In this document: piece by piece, positions 14,021 through 28,100 of the stretch | How the letters are laid out: each line of letters begins with the position of its first letter | Numbering within the stretch: the first letter of the stretch is position 1 | Assembly (NCBI RefSeq): GCF_033807715.1 | Contig: NC_084599.1 | Coordinates: 4,550,125-4,614,124 of the forward strand | Direction of reading: 5' to 3' | Length of the DNA stretch: 64,000 bases | Source: Cololabis saira | Lineage: Eukaryota > Chordata > Actinopteri > Beloniformes > Belonidae | The notes under the pieces: generated by a model | The model's database searches: none | Told to the model about the DNA's origin: nothing | What the model saw: only the letters and a program-made list of their open reading frames with translations | Translations under genes and position numbers: made by a program

Positions 14021-15953
14021 CACAGGTTTAGGTTTTTACCAACTTGGTATTAACCATTAATAAATATGCAGACAAAAAAATGTGATGGACTAATGCACTT
14101 CAGCTAAACTTTCATTCATAGAAACGTTCAGATCAGTTTTCAACTACATCCAAGCTCCCTGTTACAAGGAAACCTACAATTTTGTACATTTTCCCCATAA
14201 TTCAGTTCAATAATACTTAATAAAGATAATTCCCTGACATATGTCATCATTCCCAGGTGAAAGCTGAACCCTGACGGGGCATGTGAATGCGATGCTGCAG
14301 ACGTTTCTCACCCTGCATGTCGGAGTCCATGCTGCCCTGGCTGGAGACCACGCTCTGCACCCGGCTGGGCCGCAGCTTGCTGCACACTGGGGAGAGACCG
14401 GGGACATGTCTTCTTTACCGTACTCAGAGGGGGCTGAGGGGCCAGCACACATGAAAGCATGGGACAGAGAAAAGCTGGGCCACATTTCCCGACCCCGGGG
14501 CTCCTCCAACACGCTCAAGCCACCGGTGAATCGGAGGCTCAGGAAGGAAATGCACGCATGGAGGATGGAGAAATCTGTCCTGTTCTAATTCTGATTTCTA
14601 AAAGGGCTTGGGTGAATGTTTTTGACAGTTTCTGGCACATCAGGAGGCATGTTTTTGATGGGCTTCCTCGTTTTTAACCCGGTTTTCACGACATCCACAG
14701 ATATCAGTTGCTACAGTCTGCAGTGGAGAAACAGCAGCCCAAGGTTTCTGACAGCAACTCTAACCCGGTGCTCAGACAGCACCATCCTACTGAGCATGCT
14801 CAGTACGACGGTGCTCAGACAGCACCGTCCTACTGAGCATGCTCAGTACGACGGAGCTCAGACAGCACCATCCCACTGAGCATGCTCAGACAGCACCATC
14901 GTACTGAGCACGCTCAGTACGACAACGCCAATCAAAGCCTTCCAGCTTTCTCCATCGCTCCCTGGTTCTTTCATGGATTTGAAACTTAAATTCTTTCTAA
15001 ATTGAAAGTAAATAATCTCTTCTGACATAAAAACATGTCATAAAAAGCTATTTCAGATGTTTTTTTACCACTCCAAAACACGGGATATGGAGGTATAGTA
15101 TGTTGCTCGTATAGATAGTGTTTCTGTACGGAATTAGGGCCAGGCAGGAGAAAAATAAAAATGATATTTTTGGAGGAGGAAGATTTTTTTCATTATGCAC
15201 TTCAAGAAAAAAGTCAAAATGTTGAGAAAAAAGGCAAAATTTCGACTTTATTCACGAAATTTTGACTTTATTCTTGAAATTGTATTTCAACATTAATCTC
15301 GACATTTCAACTTTTTTCTCGACATTTCGACTTTTTCCTCCAAGTGCACAATAAAAAAAAAAATCTTCCCTTCTCAAATATTTTTTCTCCTTTCTCTCCG
15401 GCCCTAATACTCTCCTTTAGTTTCTGTACTTCCTGTTCATCACTTTTTTCTTTTCTAGTTTGTGAATCTGATGAGTGATGGAGCTGCTGAAAAGGACAGA
15501 TCCGTGGTCTGCACGGCCACACGACCTTCATCGCTGCTGGAGCTCAGGGCTCCATCCTCCTTCGTAATGGAAACGTACTCCATTAACTCTAGCTCATCAG
15601 CTTCAAAGTAAGTGCATTCATGTTTGACTAAAATCCCTTGAACAGTTCCACATGTGGGGACTCACTGTGAGCGGCGGAGTGCTCGGACTCGGCCAGGCTG
15701 ACGCCGGTCATCGTCTTCGGGGGGGAGCCGGGCTCCGTGCAGCATTTGTTCTGGAGCTGGAGGGCGCTGGGCTGACATCTGTCCCCCGCCACGCTGGCCG
15801 TGTCCTCTGCTTCAGGTTTACAGGCTCTCGTCGGGTCACTGGCTTCTGTCGTCACGTCGGGGGAAGCATCAGCGGCGAGGCCCGAGGACTTCCTGTCCTC
15901 GCTCTGCAGATGGACACAAGTCACAATCACCAATGTTTTTTTACAACGGTCCA

Positions 15954-16041
<88 letters not shown>

Positions 16042-16050
16042 TATAAATAA

Positions 16051-16108
<58 letters not shown>

Positions 16109-19100
16109 CAGTGGGCCAAAAAAGTATTTAGTCAGACACCAGTTGCGAGGCCTGTAATTTTCATCACAGGTATATTTCAACTATGAGAGACAAAATGAGA
16201 AAGAAAAATCCAGAAAAACAAATGTTATGATTATAAAGAATGTATTTGCAAATTATAGTGGAAAATAGGTATTTGGTCAATAACACAAGTTCATCTCAAT
16301 ACTTTGTTATGTATCCTTTGTTGGCAATGATGGAGGTCAAACATTTTCTGTAAGTCTTCACAAGGTTTCCTACACTGTTGCTGGTATTTTGGTCCGTTCC
16401 TCCATGATCTCCTCTATAACAGTGATGTTTTGGGGCTGTCGCTGGGAAACACGGACTTTCAACTGCCTCCAGAGATGCTGCATCATGTCGTGTTGCTGTT
16501 GTATTTTAGTTTTGCCTGGCACAACTTACACACCACCCTACTTTTGTCCGTTTCTTGCGCAAAACATGCACTTTCTGTTTTGAAATGACAATTTTTATGT
16601 TTGTGCCACTCACTGCTTAGTAACTATTTAATACATACAGTTTTGGTAAATTTGACTTAGTTTGTAATCCTCCCCTTTTTGCATGAAATTTTAAAATGAG
16701 CATATATTAATGCAGTATGAACAAGAATGTTTTAATGTAAACATATAGAATCATCATACTGGTGTGATTGTTTGCATCAAAGTGTTAATTCAAGGCTAAG
16801 GCAAAATATCGAGATATATATCGTGTATCGTGACATGGCCTAAAAATATTGTGATATTAATAAAAGGCTATATCGCCCAGCCCTAGACCATATAACATTC
16901 TCCCGATTCTCTTCTGCATCATCCAAATGCTCTCTATCAAACTTCAGACGGGCCTGGACATGTCCTGTCTTCAGCAGGAACGTCTGGCCCTGCAGGATCT
17001 GAGTCCCTGATCGTAGTGTGTTGATAATGGTTCCTTTGTTACTTTGGTCCCAGCTCTAAACAGGTGCCATTAATACAGGTAACGAGTGACAGAGGAGACT
17101 CTTAGGCTACGTTCACACTGCAGTCCTTAATGCTCAATTCCGATTTTTTCCCATATCCGATTTTTTTGTGTGGCTGTTCACATTATCTTTTAAAATGTGT
17201 CCTATATCCGACTCGAGTGTGAACGCATCGCGGCCCTGAACTGACCCGCATGCGCAGAGGCGTGTGATGATGACAATGATGGATTTGCATCCAACAGGTG
17301 CCTGTGAACTGCCAATTATCCATCAAGCTCCACAATTATCATGTTAACATTAAATCAGATAGATTTGTCAAGGACGTTTCTCTTGCATCTCTATCATTGT
17401 GCGGACATGAATTCTCAGAGTTTTGCGGGAGCGGGCGGGTATGGAGCTAGAACAGTCTCATAATTCACAAATGCACAGGACAAGTTTTACAAATGCACGG
17501 ACCAATTTGCAAATACACACACCGTTTCACACGTGCACAGGACAAGTTTTACAAATGCACAGAACGATTTGCAAATACACACACCGTTTCACAAATGCAC
17601 AGAACAATTCACACGTGCGTAGGACAAGATACACAAATGTATTTTTGATGCACACACAAATATAACCTGATTTACACATGTTTTTTTGTCTGTGAGCTGC
17701 GCTGGATTTGTGTGTGAGTTTTGAGACTCCCCTGACGTGACTAGATGCACAAATAGGTTTTTTTTAACACGGAAGGATCTGCAACCAATCAGATTAAAGG
17801 GGCGGATACACCTGCTGTTTGAGCTGCGTTAGCGCTGTTCACTTAGAAAAGTGATTAATATTTCAAGTTAGTGGAGTGAAGATAAAAAACAGTTACAGGA
17901 GATAAAATATAAATAAACAGGATGGAGAGGAGATCATTGCTGCTTTTCTTGTGATCCCGGTAAATAAAACAGCGCGATTGGAGATGGTTTGTGGGGCTGT
18001 TCAACCAGAGCCGTCGGGAGAGCTCTTAGTCCTGCCGATGCAGCAACTGATGATGAGAAACAGTGGAGATTTTTGTATATTTGCTCTGTTTGGTTTCACG
18101 AAGTATTACTGTCCCGCTGATTGAGCTCAGAACCAGACAGACAGCAGAGAGCTGGCTGCGCTGTCTGACGGGGACGAGCTGCAGGTGGAGCAGCAGCGCA
18201 TGTCAGGAGATTAATTTACTGAAATATCTGGAGTAAAGTCGGTATCAGTCGACTGATAACCGAAGACCTCTGTATCCAGCTCAGATGTTTGATGATCGGT
18301 GGACTAAACCCCGACCAGCATCATCACGGCTGCATCTTCCCATGAGCATGACTCTATCTGCATTCTGCACCGGGAATGTGTTGATCTGCCACCGCTGTTT
18401 TGACACATGTTTGTCTCTGTGTGGTGGCGATGTCACATCATAAATGTGAGGATAAAAGCTGCTTGTTTCTGACCTCCACGTCTGGTCACTGGTCAGCTGG
18501 TCTGACCCGGACCAGCGCCGCTCGCGGCCAGAGCCAGAACGCCCTGCAGCAATATTCACCCCCGTCAACAGGCTCGTTCTCCTGAAAGACACCTGTAGTT
18601 CAAATACAGAAATATCTCTGCTGTTTCTCATCATCAGTTGCTGCATCGGCAGGACATGGACCTCTCCAGTCTCCTGACGGCTCTGGTTGAACGGCCTGAC
18701 AAACCATCTCTGATCGCGCTGTTTTCTTTACCGAGATCACAATAAAATCAGAGCAGTGATCTCCTCTTCATCCTTTATTTATCTTTTATGTCCTGTTGCT
18801 GTCTTTACTCCACCAACTCCAAATATTAATCACTTTTCTAAGTGAACGGCGCTAACGCAGTTCAAACAGCAGGTGTATCCGCCCCTTTAATCTGATTGGT
18901 TTATGAGTAAATCGTCCCCCACGTAGGTCTGCTCTTATGATTGGCTGGAACAAATGAAGACATCTGATTGGTTGCAGATCCTTCCGTGTTAAAAAAAACC
19001 TATTTGTGCATCTAGTCACGTCAGGGGAGTCTCAAAACTCACACACAAATCCAGCGCAGCTCACAGACAAAAAAACATGTGTAAATCAGGTTATATTTGT

Positions 19101-22100
19101 GTGTGCATCAAAAATACATTTGTATATCTTGTCCTACGCACGTGTGAATTGTTCTGTGCATTTGTGAAACGGTGTGTGTATTTGCAAATCGTTCTGTGCA
19201 TTTGTAAAACTTGTCCTGTGCATTTGTGAATTATGAGACTGTTCTAGCTCCATAGGCGGGAGCGGATGTAAACACTGCGGCGCGGGCGGGAGTGGAACAC
19301 ACGTTGCGGGTGCGGGCGGTAATGGTCAGAAATGCAGCGGGAGCGGGATGAAGAAAACAGTCCCGCTATAGCAGGGCTCTAGCTCCGCTCCCAGGAGTGT
19401 CAGCTCTGCTCTCCGGCGTTCAGCTGGGTTTATCACCTACACGGTCCCGCTCGCTGTAAAACGGGCAGGTTATGCGACCACGACCGCTTCGCTGATTTGA
19501 ATCCTTAGCTTCTTTATTTAGTAATATCCTTAAAATCAGCGGGTTGTCTCGTCTGATCTGAGGTCATATAAAGAGGTGAGCGGTGGGGAGGGGAGGAGGA
19601 GAGGAGGAGGCGGCCCGGAGGGACCCCCGCCGTCTCCCGTGTCTCTCCCGCGGCTCGGGGCTCTGCGTGTGACGTCAAAGTCGCATTCATTCCGACCTGC
19701 CTGTTCACACTGAGGTCGCATTGCAAAACATCAGACCTGTATCCGATTTAGAACCACATATGGAAGCGACCTGAATCTGATTTGAAAAGATCAGATTCCA
19801 TGTGACTTGTGCTGTTCACACTGTCATAAACAAATCGGATCTGAGTCACATATGAGCAAAAAATCGGATTTGGGTCACTTGGGAACTGCAGTGTGAACGT
19901 AGCCTTAAAGAAGAAGTTACAGGTCTGTGAAAGACAGAAATCTTGCTTGTTTGTAGGTGACCAAATACTTATTTTACCCAGGAATTTACTAATTCATTCA
20001 GTAAAAATCCTACAATGTGATTTCCTGGATTCTTTCCCCCAATTCTGTCTCTCATAGTTGAAGTTTAGATAATAAAGCTGAAAATTACAGGCCTCTCTCA
20101 TCTTTTTAAGTGGGAGAACTTGCACAATTGTTGGCTGACTAAGTGATGTTTTGCTCCACTGTACAACTGATCTGCGCCCGTGACAACTCTGCAAACAGAG
20201 CCCAGACTGCCCACCGAGGGCACTTTCTGTCTCTGGAACTGATCGTCATCTCGCTGGAACATGTTTGTTGACGTCCCTCCTAGCAAGTTGTGCATTTCAA
20301 AGGCTGAGACTGACCCTGGATTCACACTGAAAGCACCACAGACGTCCAGCTGCCATTCATTTTCTATGAAAGCGCTGAGAGGCGTCAGAGGCCACGGAGG
20401 AGTTGGAGACGTCCAGAGCGTCAATTTGAAGTTGAGAGAATCTCAACTTTATGCAAATGAGCAGCGTTGACGCCGAGGCAGCGTCCAATCACAGACCGGG
20501 ATTCCCCAAGCAAGAACCTCAATGCAGATTGTACTTTCATGTTCACACAAATGTTCACTCATTCACATGCACACATGAGCAGAGCTGTCACTGACACACT
20601 TATTTTATCAGGAAATCATATATTTCATCCAGCAAACTGACATTTTTGCTGATTTGACTGCCGTTTCTACCTGAACTAAATGTTTCTACCTGAACTAAAT
20701 GTTTCTACCTGAACTAAATGTTTCTACCTGAACTAAATGTTTCTACCTGAACTAAATGTTTCTACCTGAACTAAATGTTTTTACCTGAACTAAATGTTTC
20801 TACCTGAACTAAATGTTTCTACCTGAACTAAATGTTTTTACCTGAGCTAAATGTTTCTACCTGAACTAAATGTTTCTACTTGAAATAAATGTTTCTACCT
20901 GAACTAAATGTTTTTACCTGAGCTAAATGTTTCTACCTGAACTAAATGTTTCTACTTGAAATAAATGTTTCTACCTGAACTAAATGTTTCTACCTGAACT
21001 AAATGTTTTCACCTGAACTAAATGTTTCTACCTGAACTAAATGTTTCTACCTGAACTAAATGTTTCTACCTGAACTAAATGTTTCTACCTGAACTGCTCA
21101 TGTGAAACAGTAACTGATGGTCCAAACAATTTTATTTGCTACATCGATCCAACACAAAATAATAAAAACCGTGCTTATTAATCCCAGAACACAGTTTAAA
21201 CTATGATCAGATCCGCTGGGACCCGGTGTGTCAGTGTTCACCAGACAGACTGCAGCTTCATGATGGTTGATGTTCATCCAGGACCAACCTGGTTAAGGAT
21301 CAAACTCACTCTCATCTAGTGGAAATAACGCTGGAATATAAAGAAGCTTCCCAAAGTGTGATCCATGGTGAAAGAGGAAACTGAAGATGTGCAGCTATAT
21401 ATAGATATGTGTAGACTATATGCACTTTGTTCCTCCAGTTCTGCAGCTTTAGCCCCGCCCACTGCAGGTGGACACACTTTAGCAGCAGAGATGCAGGAAT
21501 CCTGAGAAACAGGAGATTTATGACACTTTCACTGTGAATCCAGCATGAGCCCTTCAGGGAGGGGTTGGAGCCTCCAGCGCCTAGAAATGAGCTTCATGAG
21601 GATTCTTCCACCAGCATTAAGTGCCACAGATGTTGCGATGTAATATCTTAGCTGCTGGTGCCAAAGATTGTGTTCTCATGGGGTTATGTTTATATTCTTC
21701 AGGACACAGAGAAATCATACGAGCCTAACTAAACAAAAAAACGCTACAGGAACCAATGATTAAAACATCTCATACACCCATTTCACCAATGTGTGGAAAA
21801 CCATGTCCTCAGAGTAACGTTGCTAGGACTTGGAATATCATTCTGGACGGCAGAGTTGTTCACTGTCCTGCAGGTTTATATGCTGCTCTGCTCCAGCACA
21901 CCGGGCTCAAAAGAGTGGAGCGTCCACGGACTTGTGTAGACCTCCAGGACAAGCTGACGGTGATCCAGTCACCAGAACCAGGCGTGTTGCAGCAGAGCAA
22001 CATCTAGGACAGGGATGGGAATCCAGAACCGGTTCTCAACAAGAACCGGTTCCCAGTGTTTCAATTCCTTGGAATCGTTGGCCTTTTTATTTCTGCAAAC

Positions 22101-25100
22101 GATTCCAGTGAGCGCGAATGGCGTCACCAGGAAAACATGGCGGCAAAGCGGCATAAACGCTCGAAAGTTTGGTTCCATTTTACCAAAAGGGATGACAACA
22201 GGGCGACTTGCAACACTTGCAATGTGGACATTAAAACAAAGGGGGGAAACACTAGCAACATGCAAAAGCATTTGCATACACAGCATGCAATAACACCCAG
22301 AATCCAGAGTCTGACCTGGCTGTCGGGCCGAGGGTCGGCTTCACTCTGCTGCACGGCGGCCTCCAGGTCTCCTCCAGGGCCGTAGGGCTCGGGGGGGCGG
22401 GAGGGGGCCGCCGGCCCCTCCACCAGTCTCTTGGGGACCAGCATGGACCGGGCGTGGAGTCTTTTCATGGAGACGTAGTAGAAGCTGTCCTGTTCCGTGT
22501 TCAAAGCGTAGCCGGAAAACGACATTCTGCGGAACTCCTGCAAACATCAAACATCCCCCATCATGCAACAGCTGGGTTTGATCACAGACAGAGAGTTATT
22601 TCATCTTTGAGGGGAAAAGGGTTCATGAAAGCCCTGAATCAAAGCTGTTATACCTGTAGTGACGGCTCAGAGTTACATCCAGAACATCTCTGCAGATGTT
22701 TAGCTTTAATGACTCAAGAACTGAATTGAAAACTATTTCTAAAGAGAAATTATCATTTACGGGGGCCAAAAGAATACATGCAAGTGTGGAAAAGTAAAAG
22801 CAGTGAATAAGAAGATGTGACATAGCCCTAAAATAAAACTCACAAGCCGAATCAGAAAAGGTTCAGATGATACGGGGAAAAGAAAACAAACGTATAAATA
22901 AAGGCATCATAGTCTTAATGCAGATCGTATGCCATCGTTTTTCTTCCCCACATAAACTTCATTTTATCCACCAATACCCACCAATGTTTGCATTCCCATC
23001 ATGCAACACATGAAAACACTTGGTTATTATTATTTTGTCACATTCTTCCCACAAACACATGTGAAGGTGAGCGATAGCAGGGCATGTTATTGGGGAAAGG
23101 TCCGGACTTCAGGCCTCTTCTTGGTTGGGTTGGTGGGTTTGAAAGGGGGTGAAAATATGTGTATAATGTTTGTTTGACATCATTGTGGATGCCACCGTTT
23201 ATAATAAAAAAAAGAAAGAAATATGAATAAAAACATTTGATCACAAAAAAAAAAAAAAATCAAATTTTGTGGAACTCCTGCCTCCTGCTCTCCTACATCT
23301 GGGTCCGACTCCAACCTCAGGCCTAACAGTTGCAGTTCTTTAATCCACAAATGGAGTGTGAGGAACCAGAGCGGCCTCCCCACGTACAAAGGGACAAGGC
23401 AAAACTGGACCTGGGTGATGAGGTGTAAAAAACCTCGCAGAGCGTAGAATGCCAAAAAAATAAGGCTTTTTATTTTATGTAAAAACACATACAGGCGGAG
23501 GGCAAAATCAGCATTCCAAAAAAGAAGGCACAATGGGGCATAGCATCCCAACAAGCTTCCTCCATTCAGCAGACCCCTCTTCTGGTATCCAGCTGCAGTT
23601 TATAAACCCAGGCAGGGTGGAGAGGTTGATTGGACACAGGTGTGCCACAATCAGCAGAACCAGGTACACCTGTGTGCTGCTCCCCCGCAGACCACGCCCA
23701 ATCCTCCACTCTGACACACACATTAAAAAAAAAAAGTCCGGTGATGGTGAGAAGGGAAGGGGTTGCTCACTTTCTCACATGGAGGTATAAAATAAAGCTG
23801 ACGGGGAAGAAATAAATCTTCAATTCATCACGTCTGCAAGGAAGTCAAAGGCAGCTGAGTGCCACATGTGCCGTAGCGCTTCCCATATTCTCCTCGGATT
23901 ATTTATGAGACAAAAGTCAGTGACTACATTTACATCAGTCAAAATTCAGGTCAATATTCCGGTTACTGAAACATTGGGAATAATCTGTTTACATGCGTGA
24001 GCTAACAGGGTTATCCCTGTTTACATGGTAATTAATCATGTGGGATATCTGGATCAAACCAGCGACGCACGGAGAACGTCATGACACAATTCCCGTCATT
24101 TCCACTTCTTCTTCCTGTATCCAAATCCAAAACTACAACAATAACAGCAGCACGGCAGATAATGAACATCCCAGTAGAAGTGGTTTTGTTTTTTCGCGAT
24201 ATAAAAACGTCACAATACGTGTCGTGGAGGTGACAAACTGTATCTGATATTGGGTTATTAATATTAATCTATTTAGTTGACTAGAAACGCGCATCCGACC
24301 GCGACCGCAACCGCACCTCGACCCGTGGACCAAAATCTTCCTCCGCTCAGAAGAAACTAGGACCGTTTTGGTCCCGATCACGGGACTCTTGCAGGTTTTG
24401 AGCTCTGAACTTTTACTTATGTAAGGCTGGTGTAGAGTTAAGCCTTACCTTATTAAATTAAACCTTTTTGGGGTGGTGAGTAGGATAAACACGGGGAAAC
24501 TTCTGCTGAGTTCCAGTGTACTTTAATGTCCCTCAACAGTGTAGGATTTTAGAACATCAACACAGCACCTAGTGCCGTACTGTGGCGTATCACTCCGCCC
24601 AATCTAAAACAGACACATCACTACAGATAAACTGACTAGTGTCATTATAGTCCCTGATTTACATCAGAATATAAAGAATAGATTTATAAAATAATGAAAT
24701 AACCTTCTTAACAAAAATAAATCTCCTCTTACACTTATAAGGTGAGCATGAATCAATCTTTTTTATGATGTAAATGTGTATGTATTTATTTACTTTTATT
24801 TATTTATTTGATTTTAGTTGTTAAATTAGAAAGAAAAAAGTCAAGTCATACATGAGAGAAACTAGTTTGGCCCCGCCCACTGTAAGCTCCGCCCACTGCA
24901 GGTGGACAGACTTTAGCAGCAGAGATGCAGGAATCCTGAGAAACAGGAGATTTCTGACACTTTCACTGTGAATCCAGCATGAGCCCTTCAGGGAGGGGTT
25001 GGAGCCTCCAGCTCCTAGAAATGAGCTTCATGTGGATTCTTCCACCAAACTCAGTTTGTGGGTAAATATTTGTACTTGTATGAAACTGAAGATCATAATG

Positions 25101-28100
25101 CAAACCTGACATTTACTTTTAGTTCAGTTTGTGGAAAATGGTTGGCCTGGCTTTCTCTTTAAAACTTAAACACTTATAAACCATTACAAACTGTAACAAT
25201 AGGGCAAACGCACAGCATTGTTTTGTATTTTGTGTCTTTCAAATAAAAGACATTTTTTCCAGTCATATGTTCCTCATTCAAGGTTGTTAAAAAAATACTG
25301 CTATAATATCGTATCGTTATCGTGACCTCAATATCGTGTATCGTACCGTATGGTGAGATTAGTGTATCGTTACACCCCTAGGAGTAACCCAGGGGTCATA
25401 TTCAGGTTTTTAAAAACCGGAATATGAGCAAATTCGGGTATTTCAAAGGGGTTATTGGTGTTTACATGGCCGTGCCTAACCGGGTTATTGCTAATATTCC
25501 AGTTAGAAAAGTGTTATTGATGCATGGAAACGCAGTCAGTGTTAGGAGAAGACAGTCCTGGGGTCGTGCCTCTGTGTTTGTGTGTGTTCTTGTGTGTTTG
25601 TGTGTGTTCTTGTGTGTTTGTGTGTGTTCTTGTGTGTTTGTGTGTGTTCTTGTGTGTTTGTGTGTGTTCTTGTGTGTTTGTGTGCGTTCTTGTGTGTTTG
25701 TGTGCGTTCTTGTGTGTGTTCTTGTGTGTTTGTGTGTGTTCTTGTGTGTTTGTGTGCGTTCTTGCCTCCTTGAACTTCTCCAGAGACAGCTCGGGCCCGA
25801 AGACGAACTGCAGCGGGACGTCTTCGCAGTGGCAGTGGGGTCGGCCGCCGGAGCGGAACACGTGATCCGCCACTTTCCTCAGCGTGGCCGAGCCGATGAC
25901 CCGCGAGTGCCGCAGAGCAGAGACGATCTCATCCTCCAGCAGCCAGCGGATCTGCACGGCACACGGAAACAAGCTCATTAGTGCTTTACAGTTTCAAACA
26001 AAAAAGAAAAGATGACATGTTCCTCAAAGTTTTCAACGTGATCCAGCAAAAGTTTGCACAGGAAGTTGATGTGTTCAGTGCGAGCAGTCTCCGGCTTCTC
26101 CAGAGACAACTGGGGAAGTGCAACGACAACCGTTATTAACCGTTATTAACCGTTATTAACCGTTATTAACCATTTTAAAGCCCCAGGTCTCTGTCCTCTG
26201 CTCAAGCTGATGAATCACTGCGTTTATCTACGGCTGACCATTTTCACATATTTTGGAATTGCCCGGCAATCCAATCTTATTGACGAGAAATAACATCAGA
26301 AATAAATTCCATAATTGGCTCTAAGATTGAACATAATTTCTGTACAATATATCTGGGAAATATACCAACTAAACTAAATACCTCAGACAAATACCTCCTT
26401 AAAATATTACTAGTAGCTTCCAAGAAAACAGTAACGAGTAAATGGCTAAACAAAGAGCCTGCAACAAAAAGAGAGTGGGTAACAATTGTTAAGGATCTGT
26501 TTGTCATGGAAAGACTGACATTTTCTCTCAGACTCACAGATAAATTGGACAATTATTGGTACAAATGGGTGATGCACATGAATGTTGTAAAAGAAGAACT
26601 TTTGTGTTAATTATGTATTTCTTTGTCACCTATTTATCAGATATCAAGATAAATTCTCTATGTGCTCAAGAGTAATATGGACTAAAGGCTGAATTATGGT
26701 TCTGCGTTAAACCAACGCGTAGCCGCGTACCTTACGGTGTAGGTTCAACGCAGAACCAGAATTCAGGCTTTAGGATGATACGGACTGAATTCAAACCACT
26801 CGGGACCCGAGTGAAGCCTCCTGTCACCTTTACTCTCGGTGGAAAAGCAACCCAGAAAACAAGAAATGAACACAGAAAAGACTAACTGTATTGTGCCGAC
26901 CCTGGTGCTGATCCCGTCTGTTCATGTGTTCATCAGCAGGTATATCCCTGTTATATTTGTGTTACTGTAAAAACTAAAATACAAAACTAAAGTTTAAAAA
27001 AAACTAAATCACTGCGTTTATTGTCCGTCTGACAGTACTGGAGTTGAGGGGTGTTGAGAGGTGATGGCATCCCCCCTGAAATAAAAACGGTCCAAATCAT
27101 CCCCCCTGTAAAACTGCCATCCCCCCTTTCCATCCCTTATGTCATTTCATCAATGAATGTGGTTTTACTGCTATTTCAACATTTAGAGTCATCACCAGAA
27201 AAATAACACCAGAAAAATAAACTTATTTGACCATTTTCACCTGTTTCATGTCAATTTTCACTTGAAATAAGTAGAAAAATCTGCCAGTGGGACAAGATTT
27301 ATCTTCTCATTACAAGCAAAAAAATCTTGTTCCACTGGCAGATTTTTCTACTTATTTTAAGTGAAAATCTACTTGAAACAGGTGAAAATTGTTGTTTTTC
27401 CAGTGATGAGTCTTGTTTTAAGTGTAATGAGATTTTTTTACTAAAATGAGACATTTTAACTAGAAATAAGACAAATATTCTTGTTAAGATTTTGAGTTTT
27501 TGCAGTGATCCATGTTACTTATCCTGTGAAGGACAGAATCATATTGATAAGTTCAGAAAAGTGTTTTTTATTGTTGTGTTTTGGTGTATTAGATGTAAGC
27601 CCAGTGGATATTTAAAGCTTACAGAAGGCTGCATTTAACTGCTGCTATGTCATTCCTGCAGTATTTCTGCAGGTGTTTTGGTCACTGCTATTATTTGTAA
27701 TATATTATATTATTTGTAATCAGCACAAATTATCTGTCCCATATGATAAAATCCACCATCCCCCCTGATTTCTTTTTACAACTCGAGTACTGCCGTCTGA
27801 TGACTGGCTTCAGAAACGTAAACGCTCACCTCGTCCATGGTGGTGAGAACAGCCAGCTTGTGAGGAGGTGGGAGTTTGGACAAGGTGTCCCCGGAGACCC
27901 TGGCAGGCGGAGGGAGGTAAACATGGTTATTCAGCATTCAGAGACCGTGAGAGAGCGCGGTGCGCGTGGAACCCACCCGTCCACCCCGGCTCCTCTCAGA
28001 CTGTCCAGCACGGCCATCAGCTCCTCGTCAGAGCGGTAGGAGGACGGCTGCCCCGGGGAGCGGTTCAGGGACACGCTGCTCTCCGACGTGTACCTGCACA

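Larger units (their letters stand above)
16109..20161. mobile_element. Tc1/mariner-like relic with nested insertions
   Basis: The left piece 16109-16478 starts CAGTGGGCCAAAAAAGTATT and the right end closes 'gttttgctccactg' before TA. The pieces 16886-17101 and 19908-20161 continue the same element, including 'cttcagacgggcctggacat' from the transposase region. The middle of the transposase is missing. It is interrupted by a truncated hAT piece (16479-16885) and by the element 17105-19904. Confidence 0.8.

Noticed and set aside
15628..16186. Frames with IYIYIY and VCVCVC runs
   Set aside because: TA and AC microsatellites; only the part overlapping 15666-15903 is coding (SZT2 e24).
20663..21095. 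CRISPR-like regular repeats
   Set aside because: Head-to-tail 19-bp units with no unique spacers in a vertebrate intron: a minisatellite.
25424..25981. 185-codon plus-strand frame with CVFVCVL repeats
   Set aside because: 20-bp minisatellite plus the antisense of SZT2 e22.
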